From positions 85,622-149,621 of the forward strand of contig NZ_NADJ01000013.1 of assembly GCF_002196705.1 (NCBI RefSeq): a DNA stretch of 64,000 bases, read 5' to 3'. Shown piece after piece: positions 51,846 to 59,942 of the stretch (the stretch's first letter is position 1; each line of letters starts with the position of its first letter). The stretch is from Desulfosporosinus sp. FKB. Its GTDB lineage: Bacteria > Bacillota > Desulfitobacteriia > Desulfitobacteriales > Desulfitobacteriaceae. A model generated the notes under the pieces. The model did no database searches and was not told the DNA's origin. It worked only from the letters and a program-made list of their open reading frames with translations. The position numbers and the translations under genes are program-made.

Positions 51846-52284
51846 GCCAAGCTCTTTACAAGTAATTAAGTTTCGCTTATAAAGAAATTGCTATGAAACA
51901 ATTATTTACATTTAGGTATGTAATGAGAAAAATGGTATTCGTTATACTCCCAAGTATTTAGATTAAATTTCAGGACTCACAACTCTAAAATAGCTACGGA
52001 TATCAAACAAGCCGTGGCTATTTTTCTCTTAAAACCTATATATAACACTCTAGTTTAGTCCAAGTATTGATTACACGGGGCTATTGCCCCAGTATTTCAT
52101 CCAAATTTTAACATTTTCATACTTTAAATGCACCGTAATTAACGGGTTAAGAATATTGTTCAAACATCAATGTTCTTTAAAGGTCTTAATGTGTTAATTC
52201 CTGACGGTTAAATAATCAATCCAATATCCGTATATTCCCATTCTTAAACTCTTCACAGTAAGATGCCGCCCCTCCGCTGATTCA
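51846..52284. other. Intergenic stretch
   Basis: AT-rich, no gene. Ends with a repeat unit (52233-52292) that is also present at 53214-53282. Confidence 0.4.
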
Positions 52285-52292
52285 GGATGGGC
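52233..52292 (+). repeat. Dispersed repeat, copy A (truncated hairpin)
   Basis: TTCCCATTCTTAAACTCTTC, then AGATGCCGCCCCTCCGCTGA and GGATGGGC. It matches 53218-53282 but loses the right hairpin arm, where glycosidase sequence begins. Confidence 0.55.
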
Positions 52293-52434
52293 TCACTATG
52301 AACTTTTTGGGCTTAGGGATGCAGATAGTTCAAAAGACGACCTCTTCCATCAATATGGGATTATGCGGGATGACTATTCGCCGAAACCCGCTTACTACAC
52401 ATTTAAAAAATTAATTCAGGAACTCGGCATTTAA
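52288..52434 (+). pseudogene. Glycoside-hydrolase C-terminal fragment
   Basis: The frame reads WAHYELFGLRDADSSKDDLF, HQYGIMRDDYSPKPAYYTFK, KLIQELGI-stop. YEL..L.D and the ending D.(S)PKPAY..FK.LI are typical of the C-terminus of (beta/alpha)8 glycosidases such as GH5/GH39 relatives. Only 48 codons remain, starting abruptly at a repeat junction. Confidence 0.55.
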
Positions 52435-52500
52435 ACAGCATTATATATATTATGGTTTACAAATATTTTATTTTAAGTAGAGTTTCCCATTGGTACTCAT

Positions 52501-52690
52501 AAAATCAGGGTATTCTTACAATCCACCAAATAATGGGCATACGGGTATGGTATTCAAGGCAGGACACTCGGAAGTTATTTCAAGTCCAATGGTACGGGTG
52601 GTTGGAATAATATTAAGGATATACCTAAACCTAAATGGGGGCATTTAGGAAGGCATCAATACGGGGTATTGCAAGAAAACATGAACACAG
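52501..52690 (+). pseudogene. Unidentified coding remnant
   Basis: One frame reads SGYSYNPPNNGHTGMVFKAG and another, after a shift near 52580, KSNGTGGWNNIKDIPKPKWG then HLGRHQYGVLQEN. The composition is protein-like and the two join plausibly, but there is no start and no family could be named. Confidence 0.35.
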
Positions 52691-52702
52691 GAGATGTGGG
52701 AT

Positions 52703-53141
52703 ATGAAGATAAATAGGATAGATCATGTGAGTGTAAACGTAAATGATCTTTCAGCAGCTAAAGCGGTTTTTCTCGATTTGGGACTTGAAGTGCAAGGGGA
52801 ATGGGAAATGGAAGGAGAGTGGTTGGGTCAGGTAGTTGGACTTAATGATGTTAAAACAGCATGTGTAGGATTGCAAATGCCAGACGGTCAGGCATGGATA
52901 GAGCTAGTCAAATTTTATACGCCGTCAGATGAACAAGATATTCAGAAACCCTTTAACAAATACGCTAGGTATCCGACATATTGCATTTGCTGTTGAAGAT
53001 ATTGAAGCTGTTGTTGCTAAATTGAAAAAGAAGGGCACGGAAATCTTTAGTGATATAAAGCAATATGAAGAAAGTTATAAGTTATGCTACGTTCGTGGGC
53101 CAGAGGGAATTATTTTTGAGTTGGCTGAGGAAATCAAGTAA
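52703..53141 (+). pseudogene. VOC-family (glyoxalase-fold) protein, frameshifted
   Basis: ATG at 52703 after CAGGAG. First half MKINRIDHVSVNVNDLSAAK ... YTPSDEQDIQKPF; a one-base shift at about 52955 leads to LTNTLGIRHIAFAVEDIEAV ... CYVRGPEGIIFELAEE to 53141. HVSVNV (metal His), RHIAFAV (second His) and the C-terminal FELAEE (Glu) are the metal ligands of VOC proteins such as glyoxalase I or bleomycin-resistance relatives. Both betaalphabetabetabeta modules are present, so the damage is recent. Confidence 0.85.
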
Positions 53142-53217
53142 ATATTAAGGGTGACTTTGTTTACAATAACACCGATCTAAGGATATAGGCGACTGGTATA
53201 CACAGTAAATGCCTTAA

Positions 53218-53284
53218 TTTCCCATTATTCTTAAACTCTTCAGTGAAGATGCCGCCCCTCTGCTTAATAGATGGGCGGCATCAG
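53218..53284 (+). repeat. Dispersed repeat, copy B (complete hairpin)
   Basis: TTCCCATTATTCTTAAACTC then GATGCCGCCC (53248-53257) pairing with GGGCGGCATC (53273-53282). May terminate the VOC transcript. Copy A lies at 52233. Confidence 0.6.
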
Positions 53285-53390
53285 TAGGATAATGGGGAAG
53301 TCTTGGACTATATTGGACTATAATAAATAATATGTTGATGAGTAACTTAAAAAGGTATTCAACGAGGTAATAAAAAGGAGAAGAGCATAC

Positions 53391-54353
53391 TTGAGTATCG
53401 ATAACTTTAAGGAGCAATTGTACAAACGTTCAAGTGAAGAAAGTATTCATGAACATCTTGAAAATATATATGGTACTCACATTGAACGAATAGTGAAATT
53501 AGACCTAGGTGTATTTAAAGTTGACCGTTATGATGGCTTGAGCTGGGTAGTTCGGCAATTTCCAAAAGCCATGTTAATTGAAGATGTTAAAGGTGATGCT
53601 GAAATATTGAAGTTTTTGGAACAGAGTGACTATCCTGCGGAACGATGTGCAGTTCCTAATGCGGTTTCCACACTTGATGGCCAGGGTGTTTTGATAACTA
53701 ATTTTGTGGAAGGAGACAAAATAAAAGGTAGTGACCGAGCATACTACTTTTTAGGAGTACTACTCGGTCGTTTACATTCATTACAATTAGACTCATGTAG
53801 CATAACACGCAAAGGAGGAGCGTGGCACCATCTATCAGTTAAAGGAGGACCGCATGAAGAGATAGATGCAGCATCTTCATTACTTCAAAGTTATGAGGAA
53901 ATCGTACCAGAGAATCAAAAGAATATGTATGAAATGCTTTTAAGTGAACTTATGAAAGCAGATGATTTTCATGATATGCCACAAGCTCTAGTACATCCAG
54001 ACTTTGTTCCAACCAACATGATAAGGTTAGATGCTGGTAAATGGGTAGTTGTGGATTGGGCTGGAGCTGGACTCGGACCACGAATATCATCCTTAGGATT
54101 TCTCCTATGGGCCGCTGGTCACAGATTAGAATGCATTGATGCCGTAGTTGCTGGCTACCGCAAGTTTATAAATCTTGATGCAGAAGAGCTTATGAGACTG
54201 GCTGGAGCTATAGGGAATCGCCCGCTTATTTTTAGTTGTTGGATGTTATGTATGGGGCGAAAGGAACTGGTAGATGTATTTAAGGAATTACCAAAGATAT
54301 ATAAAGCTACAAGAGTAATAGCAGAACGTGCCGTTCAAGCTTTTAGCAGTTAG
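53391..54353 (+). CDS. Aminoglycoside-phosphotransferase-like kinase
   Basis: TTG at 53391 with AAAAGGAGAAG upstream. 320 residues of the APH/choline-kinase fold: GVFKVDRYDGLSWVVRQFPK (N-lobe), LVHPDFVPTNMIRLD (catalytic loop HxDxxxxN) and WVVVDWAGAGLGPR (metal-binding Asp, the DFG equivalent). It would phosphorylate a small molecule, possibly an antibiotic or a sugar/amino alcohol; there is no way to tell which. No obvious partner gene. Confidence 0.85.
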   Translation: MSIDNFKEQLYKRSSEESIHEHLENIYGTHIERIVKLDLGVFKVDRYDGLSWVVRQFPKAMLIEDVKGDAEILKFLEQSDYPAERCAVPNAVSTLDGQGVLITNFVEGDKIKGSDRAYYFLGVLLGRLHSLQLDSCSITRKGGAWHHLSVKGGPHEEIDAASSLLQSYEEIVPENQKNMYEMLLSELMKADDFHDMPQALVHPDFVPTNMIRLDAGKWVVVDWAGAGLGPRISSLGFLLWAAGHRLECIDAVVAGYRKFINLDAEELMRLAGAIGNRPLIFSCWMLCMGRKELVDVFKELPKIYKATRVIAERAVQAFSS

Positions 54354-54510
54354 TAATCATTTCTAATCTAATCATGTGGGAAGATGTATCTATAAATAAA
54401 GATTAGTTCATCTTCTTAAATAGAGTCACAGGGAGGTTCTGCAAATTCTTATAACCCATCACTATAAATATCGACTTAATCGGTGCTGAACGGCATTCGG
54501 AGGGGAACAA

Positions 54511-54888
54511 ATGGTTAAGTTTGGAGATTCGAGGCTTGAGAAAAAGTCGGAGGAAACAAGTCCTGAAGATAAAAAAAGAGGAGCGGGGAAAAAGCCAGTA
54601 TGGTACAAGGCCTGGTGGGGTATTCTAATCGCAATTTTCTTGCTTTTACTCTTGATTTGTGGAGTAGTAAAGCCTAAATGGGTCAAAATCGAAGTTTCAA
54701 ATTGTTACGTAGCACTTGTCTCTATGGGAGTTGCGTACCTCTTTTTACTTGTCTTACGTTTGAGACAAAGAGTCTTAAAAATTATCTTTGGCTTAATATG
54801 GTTATTATTTTTGCCAAATACAGCTTACTTATTTACCGATTTGGCACACATTATTTATCAATGGGATACCATTCGACATATTATTTGA
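54511..54888 (+). pseudogene. DUF1361 membrane protein, truncated
   Basis: 125 codons: charged N-terminus, then helices WWGILIAIFLLLLLICGVV and VALVSMGVAYLFLLVLRL, and FGLIWLLFLPNTAYLFTDLA-HI, the DUF1361 hallmark (LPNxxY.xTDLxHL). The frame stops at YQWDTIRHII where relatives continue for another 100 residues. GGAGGGGAAC precedes the ATG. Confidence 0.7.
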
Positions 54889-55046
54889 TATTCCTTTAGA
54901 AAGAATTATAAATTAATATGTGCCTAAAAATTTCGTTCCGAAAAACAGGACTTAAGTCCTACTTTATTCTCAGGGAACTCTCAGTTTTGATTGTTAGACT
55001 ATGTTTGAAGATAAAGTTAGTCGATAATCAGAAAGGAAGATGTTAA

Positions 55047-55562
55047 ATGAGTAATTTAAAAGTTTTACTGACCTCAGGATTGGTGATAGGTTCTTGTCTA
55101 TTTTCTGCCTTGCCAGCTATGGCTAATACAACGACACCAGTCGCGCCTACTGTTAATCCCAACACCACATATTGGACACAGATCAAGGCACTACGCCAAA
55201 CGGACAAAGGATTAGGTGATACATTACAAGGGTTAAGACAAAATATTCAAGCCCAACGTAAGACGGATTGGACTCAAAAGAATTATACTGTTCTATTAAA
55301 TGCAAAAAATGACCAGATTTCAATGGTGAATGATTACACTACAACACTTACTGACAGGTTAACCCTAAGAAAAGATGAGCTCCAGTTGGATATTGATCGT
55401 CAGGCCAAAAATGAAACGAATATAACCACGGACTTACAAAACATCATTACCGATTTAAATAATCAAATCAGCGCCAGAAATCAGCTAATAACGGATGCTC
55501 AAAAAATCCTAGTGGATTTGGGCGGAAGTACTGCCAGTACCTCAACAACTACAGTCCAATAG
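55047..55562 (+). CDS. Secreted coiled-coil protein (171 aa)
   Basis: ATG after GAAAGGAAG. Signal peptide MSNLKVLLTSGLVIGSCLFS with cleavage at AMA; mature protein is Thr-rich at both ends and helical between (KGLGDTLQGLRQNIQAQRKT ... LTDRLTLRKDELQLDIDRQA), likely a coiled coil. No Cys in the mature part. No family recognised; general type resembles clostridial exported stress or wall proteins. Confidence 0.7.
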   Translation: MSNLKVLLTSGLVIGSCLFSALPAMANTTTPVAPTVNPNTTYWTQIKALRQTDKGLGDTLQGLRQNIQAQRKTDWTQKNYTVLLNAKNDQISMVNDYTTTLTDRLTLRKDELQLDIDRQAKNETNITTDLQNIITDLNNQISARNQLITDAQKILVDLGGSTASTSTTTVQ

Positions 55563-55648
55563 AGAAAAAAAATTTAGTTGATAGCGTCCATTACTGGCAC
55601 TCAGTTAGGAAGAACAATTGACTTGCAATCTAGCCAATACAGAGCTAA

Positions 55649-55692
55649 CATCACTACACCCGGACAATCTGGCGGGTGTAGTGATGTTTTTT
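55649..55692 (+). terminator. Intrinsic terminator before the recombinase pseudogene
   Basis: CATCACTACACCCG (55649-55662) pairs perfectly with CGGGTGTAGTGATG (55673-55686), followed by six Ts. Same position relative to the recombinase as the terminator at 4058. Confidence 0.85.
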
Positions 55693-55721
55693 GAAAGGAA
55701 TATGTTCCCGCAAGCCTTGCT

Positions 55722-57032
55722 AGTGAAGGAGTTGAGCATCATAAAAAAGATACGCACCAATGAAAGAGTCCCTGTCTTCAATGAGCCTCTCAAAAAACTC
55801 AGAGTCTGCGCCTACGTTTGCGTTTCAACTAACCAAGCCGAGCAGCAAGAAAGCTTTGCAGCCCAAGTCCAGCATTATACTTCCTATATAAATGGCAATC
55901 CAGAATGGACATTTGTGGGAGTCTACAGTGACCAGGGTATATCCGGCAAGAACGCAGCAAAACGACCAGAGTTCATGAGGATGATTCAGGATGCAGAGAA
56001 TAAAAAATTCGATCTTATTATTACGAAATCAATATCACGCTTCGCTAGGAATACCGCCGATTGCCTTGAAACCGTCCGTAAACTTAAACTACTTGGGATA
56101 GCTGTCCGGTTCGAAAAAGAGGGCATTAATACTTTAACTGCCGAAAGCGAACTCATGCTTAGCATTCTAAGTTCCGTTGCCGAGGAAGAACTGGCCTCCA
56201 TCTCTCAAAACATGCATTGGAGCAATCAAAGACGTTTTAAGAAAGGCAAGTTCTCAGTTAACACATAACGCTTCCTTGGTTATGATAAAGACCGCGAGGG
56301 CAATCTAATAATAAACGAAGAACAAGCCGCCACTGTGAGACGAATCTTCAAAGACTATCTTTCCGGACTGGGTGCTTCCCGAATAGCCAAAGGTTTAGAA
56401 GCTGATGAAATTAAAAATATCTCTAGAAAAGTTAAATGGGCCGAATCAAGTATCCGAGATATTCTTAAGAACGAAAAGTATGGCGGTTATGCTCGCCTGC
56501 AAAAACAATTACAACAGCCCTATATAGTAGGAAGCGAAATTCTGGCGAAGCTCCAATGTACTATGTGAAGGACAGTCATCCCGCTATTATTAGCCGAGAA
56601 GATTTTGAAAAAGCCCAGGAATTAATGGCGGAGAGGGCCAAATCGAAAGGAAATATTGAGGGTAACCGAGATAAATACACAAACCGATATGCTTTAACAG
56701 GAACCATTGTTTGCGGCAACTGCGGGAATACATTCAAACGGCATATAGACAATTGTGGCACTGTCTCCGAATCTGTTTGTTGGATTTGCAGCACCTATAT
56801 AATAGGAAGGAAAAAATCGTGCGGTATGGGGAGGGTTAAAGAAGAGACGATTAAGGGATTGTTTGTTAAGATTTTTAACCAGCTTTATAACGATCGAGCC
56901 AAGCTGCTGGGAGATTATAAGGCAAAGCTGGAACGAGAAAAGTTAACTGAGTTAGATAATGAGCGCATCGGAAAGTTGGATGAGGAAATTGAGAGACTCA
57001 TCAAACAGGAACGGGCGCTCTTCGACCAGTAA
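55722..57032 (+). pseudogene. Large serine recombinase, multiply broken
   Basis: GTG 55722/TTG 55731 opens KELSIIKKIRTNERVPVFNE... then CAYVCVSTNQAEQQESFAAQ (the catalytic Ser kept, the preceding Arg changed to Cys), GVYSDQGISGKNAAKRPEFM, ITKSISRFARNTADC. An in-frame TAA at 56266-56268 replaces a Lys codon before RFLGYDKDREGNLIINEEQA; the recombinase domain continues to about 56560, where a shift leads to YYVKDSHPAIISREDFEKAQ, a zinc ribbon (CGNCGNTF...CWIC) and the C-terminal coiled coil. Full length would be about 435-440 residues, shorter than intact relatives. Near-identical N-terminus to the fragment at 4158; both are preceded by AATATGTTCCCGCAAGCC-like sequence and a terminator. Confidence 0.88.
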
Positions 57033-57049
57033 TAATAATAATGTTATTA

Positions 57050-57202
57050 ATTCCTTACAGCTTCTTCAACAATGAACTGAATAGTTGGTTTATCGACTAT
57101 AGGCAGCATTTCTTTAGGTTGAGATTTAGTAAAAGGTAGAAAACGAGTACCAAAACCTGCTGCTGGGATGACGGCTTTTCGTATTTTTAAGTTTTTTTCC
57201 AT
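57050..57202 (-). pseudogene. galU: UTP-glucose-1-phosphate uridylyltransferase, N-terminal stub
   Basis: ATG at 57202 gives [20 protein letters not shown] then [20 protein letters not shown] and [11 protein letters not shown], the nucleotide-binding start of GalU/GtaB. It ends abruptly at 57050, next to the 3' end of the serine recombinase pseudogene; the remaining 240 residues are missing. Probably cut by recombination. Confidence 0.8.
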
Positions 57203-57319
57203 ATTAACTCCGTTATTCTTTTTTCTATAGAATATGCTTTGTGTTAAAATATTGAAACTGCCCAAACCTCGACGGGAATAATGATCCATTTCTCTTAATA
57301 AACACGGATCAGAATTCAC

Positions 57320-57632
57320 TACGGATTATTAGCCTAAAGATAATTAATTTCCCCAAGTCAAATCTGACAAGGAAAAGCACATTCTCCTAATATTGATGTT
57401 CGAGCTGTATGGGTGAGTATCAATATTGTTGGATCTATAGAAGACAGTCTAATACGCATATGTGTTTTCAAACCCGACAAATCAAGCACCCGAGGCACGT
57501 TGGTGTTACTTCATTGATTAGAAATCATAACCTCTTGGGTGGATTAAATTGACAAGCATTTGAATAAACGCAAAAACTGCCTCTTATCCAATCTGGATAA
57601 GGGCTTTTTTGCGCAACGATTCTTTAGAGAGG
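57320..57632 (+). repeat. Region with the CACGTTGGTGTTACTTCATT motif and a terminator
   Basis: The 22-bp motif at 57496-57517 is followed by TTATCC/GGATAA (57584-57600) in a hairpin with a six-T run. No gene in these 310 bases. A parallel arrangement (motif at 58199, then GC-rich hairpin-like end) occurs at 58199-58300. Confidence 0.45.
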
Positions 57633-58058
57633 TCAAGAATATATGCGGCCAAAAAAGCTTTTGATCAGCACCGAAACCTGAAAGCTTTGCTCCTCCAGCA
57701 CAAAATGTCCTCCACAAAGAAAACGCGTTTCGACATGGATTAATTCTCTACTAAAAGCATGTGCTCCTTCTAAGGTAAATATGAAATCATTTTTACCCCA
57801 GGCAACCAGTGTGGGTGGCTGATAGGTCCGCAAGTAATGCTGCCAAGCGGGATATTGTTCTACATTTTTTCGATAATCGTAACCTAGAGCCAGCTGGAGT
57901 TCGCCATTTCCAGGGCGGTCTAGAAAGAACTGGTCCATGGAATAGCCATCAGGGCTAATTAGATATGGCTTACAAACGCCTGTTAAATATTGCTTTTTAG
58001 TAAAATCAAAGGTTGAAAGCTCAGCAAATGCTGCTTTGGTTGTCGGGTTTGGGTCCGC
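57633..58058 (-). pseudogene. Alpha/beta hydrolase, C-terminal fragment
   Basis: In frame from 58058 (after a stop) the sequence reads ADPNPTTKAAFAELSTFDFT, LISPDGYSMDQFFLDRPGNG, PPTLVAWGKNDFIFTLEGAH (acid residue) and RFLCGGHFVLEE (base His). This is the second half of an epoxide-hydrolase/dehalogenase-like enzyme of about 280 residues; the first half with the nucleophile is missing. Confidence 0.75.
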
Positions 58059-58371
58059 TTATATAAAATCATCATATCAACTCCCGTGAACAAACTCATA
58101 TCCCGCTCTAACAAGATTATGTAAAAAGGACGCCTATAAGTACTTTCTTATTTCTGTCTGTCAAATGTTTTCTATAGAGCCAATGCAGGCCATCGACATA
58201 CGTTGGTGTTTCTTCATTGAATGCAAGGGCGTTAAGTATTTAATAAATTCAGAGCCAAAGCGAATTAAGTGGCATATTCAGGATATGGAGGCGCTTTTCT
58301 TTTGTATTTTGCACTATAATAATAGGAAATAATTTATAGGGCCTTTCCTAAAGCTGCGAGATGGAGGTTAT
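58059..58371. other. Intergenic stretch with the fourth 22-bp motif copy
   Basis: TACGTTGGTGTTTCTTCATT at 58199-58218 is the fourth copy of the motif seen at 4644, 4689 and 57496. No gene otherwise. Confidence 0.4.
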
Positions 58372-59520
58372 ATGAAAGGTTCAGCGCAAGAAGTCTTTGA
58401 CTGGATATATAAAAACAAGGACCCATACCACACCAGCGAGTCTGCGGGTAAATGGTTTGCAGAAGTGAATACCTCATATAGAGGCGGCGATTTTGCTTGG
58501 GGCTGGGGTGCAATCGGGGTAGCCTTATACTATATGTTTAAAGCAACGGGTAACTTAAAATACCTTGATTGGATGGTCCCCCAAATAGATTGGGTTATCA
58601 GCCATCGTGACACCGACCTGGATGTGGAAAGTTATTTGGGTACTAGACTGAAATTACCAGTATGGAATGATGGAGGACAGTACGGCAGCATACATGCCTA
58701 TCCCGTTCATACTGCTGTAATATGTATTCCGATACTTCTTTTTATTAGTGTTGTAAGAACATTAGGCATTCGACGTTACTTTAACCGACTAGACCACTAC
58801 CTGCTGGTTTGTAAGGATGCGCTGGAGGCACACGATACACCCGGTAATTGGATGGATTTCTCCCTAATGACAGGTTATCCTGTTGAACCGAACTTTGGTA
58901 ATTTCAAGGAAGCTGGTAAGGTTACTATGCCTAACAGAGGGAATGCTTATCTAGCTGCCTGTGCACTTCTTGATAAATTATGTGCTACATCAAAACATCT
59001 AGCGAAAGCCATTAAAGGATTTAACTATTTCTATACGTGTTTTCGCTTGGATGAAACATCAAATAGCTATTATTGGAGTTACTGGCCATATTATTATGGT
59101 GAAAGCGGCTGGGAAGATATTTCGCATGCCAGCTTAACAATGATGGGTTTTTGGCTTGCTCATCTTGAAGCGTGTCTTTCTGTCTATTCGACGATTGACT
59201 TTCAAAGAGTAGCCAATACAGCCAAAAGAATTGTACACGTAGACCGCGGTCAAATAATGGTAAATGACAACATTTCTCCGTCCTCAACCCGGAAAGAGTT
59301 CTCATCAAGCGGTTATCGTACGTCTATAGGAACTTGGAGTTTGTTGGCATTTTATGATCCTTTGGTGCTAACCAAGATTAATCCTTGTGTTAGTGAATTG
59401 ATTAATATGATCGTTAACAATAGGCAAAGGGTGATTGGGGACGCTTTAAAGTCAATAGGTATTTGCATTTATGTAAATAAATCACTCGGCCAAGGTTTGG
59501 ATCAATACTTGTCACTCTGA
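58372..59520 (+). CDS. Alpha/alpha-toroid (six-hairpin-like) protein, possibly polysaccharide-modifying
   Basis: 382 residues, ATG after GATGGAGG. No signal peptide. Trp/Tyr-rich helices such as GGDFAWGWGAIGVALYYMFK, NWMDFSLMTGYPVEPNFGNF, NSYYWSYWPYYYGESGWEDI and SHASLTMMGFWLAHLEACLS are typical of (alpha/alpha)6 barrels of glycosidases, lyases and glucuronyl C5-epimerases. HVDRGQIMVNDNI and the SGYRTSIGTWSLLAFYDP segment are distinctive, but I cannot assign a family. Stand-alone gene. Confidence 0.6.
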   Translation: MKGSAQEVFDWIYKNKDPYHTSESAGKWFAEVNTSYRGGDFAWGWGAIGVALYYMFKATGNLKYLDWMVPQIDWVISHRDTDLDVESYLGTRLKLPVWNDGGQYGSIHAYPVHTAVICIPILLFISVVRTLGIRRYFNRLDHYLLVCKDALEAHDTPGNWMDFSLMTGYPVEPNFGNFKEAGKVTMPNRGNAYLAACALLDKLCATSKHLAKAIKGFNYFYTCFRLDETSNSYYWSYWPYYYGESGWEDISHASLTMMGFWLAHLEACLSVYSTIDFQRVANTAKRIVHVDRGQIMVNDNISPSSTRKEFSSSGYRTSIGTWSLLAFYDPLVLTKINPCVSELINMIVNNRQRVIGDALKSIGICIYVNKSLGQGLDQYLSL

Positions 59521-59647
59521 GTATGAAAAGTCATTGGCAAAGCGCAAAAACAAGGCTTTGTACTTCGCTGAATTTGCATGCCTGAAAATAAAAACGTGCG
59601 AAGGTTTGAATGATAACTAGAGTTTGTTAAACTTATAAAGGAAAGAA

Positions 59648-59842
59648 TTAGTTAACTATCTCACGCCACCGCTTAATTATTTTAGTATCTTTATATTTTG
59701 TAATAGTACCCTCGATCTCTACTTCAAATAATGCGCATTGACATGTAATGCAATACATTGTCGCTATCCCTTCATTCTCATTTACATTCAGAGTTATGTT
59801 ATGCCCAGAATGGTTTACTATTTCAGAATATACGAGGGGCAC
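59648..59842 (-). CDS. Hypothetical protein (64 aa)
   Basis: GTG at 59842 without a good ribosome site. One CITCQC cluster and a beta-rich C-terminus (CALFEVEIEGTITKYKDTKI). Small metal-binding possibility. Tentative. Confidence 0.4.
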   Translation of the reverse strand: MPLVYSEIVNHSGHNITLNVNENEGIATMYCITCQCALFEVEIEGTITKYKDTKIIKRWREIVN

Positions 59843-59942
59843 GAATTGTAAGTCATGCCTAAGATCATTTAAATTAAGCGTGCTTTAACTCTGGTTATTT
59901 AATTTTAATTCTTCAATAACTTGATGATTGGCAGGGTTCTTG

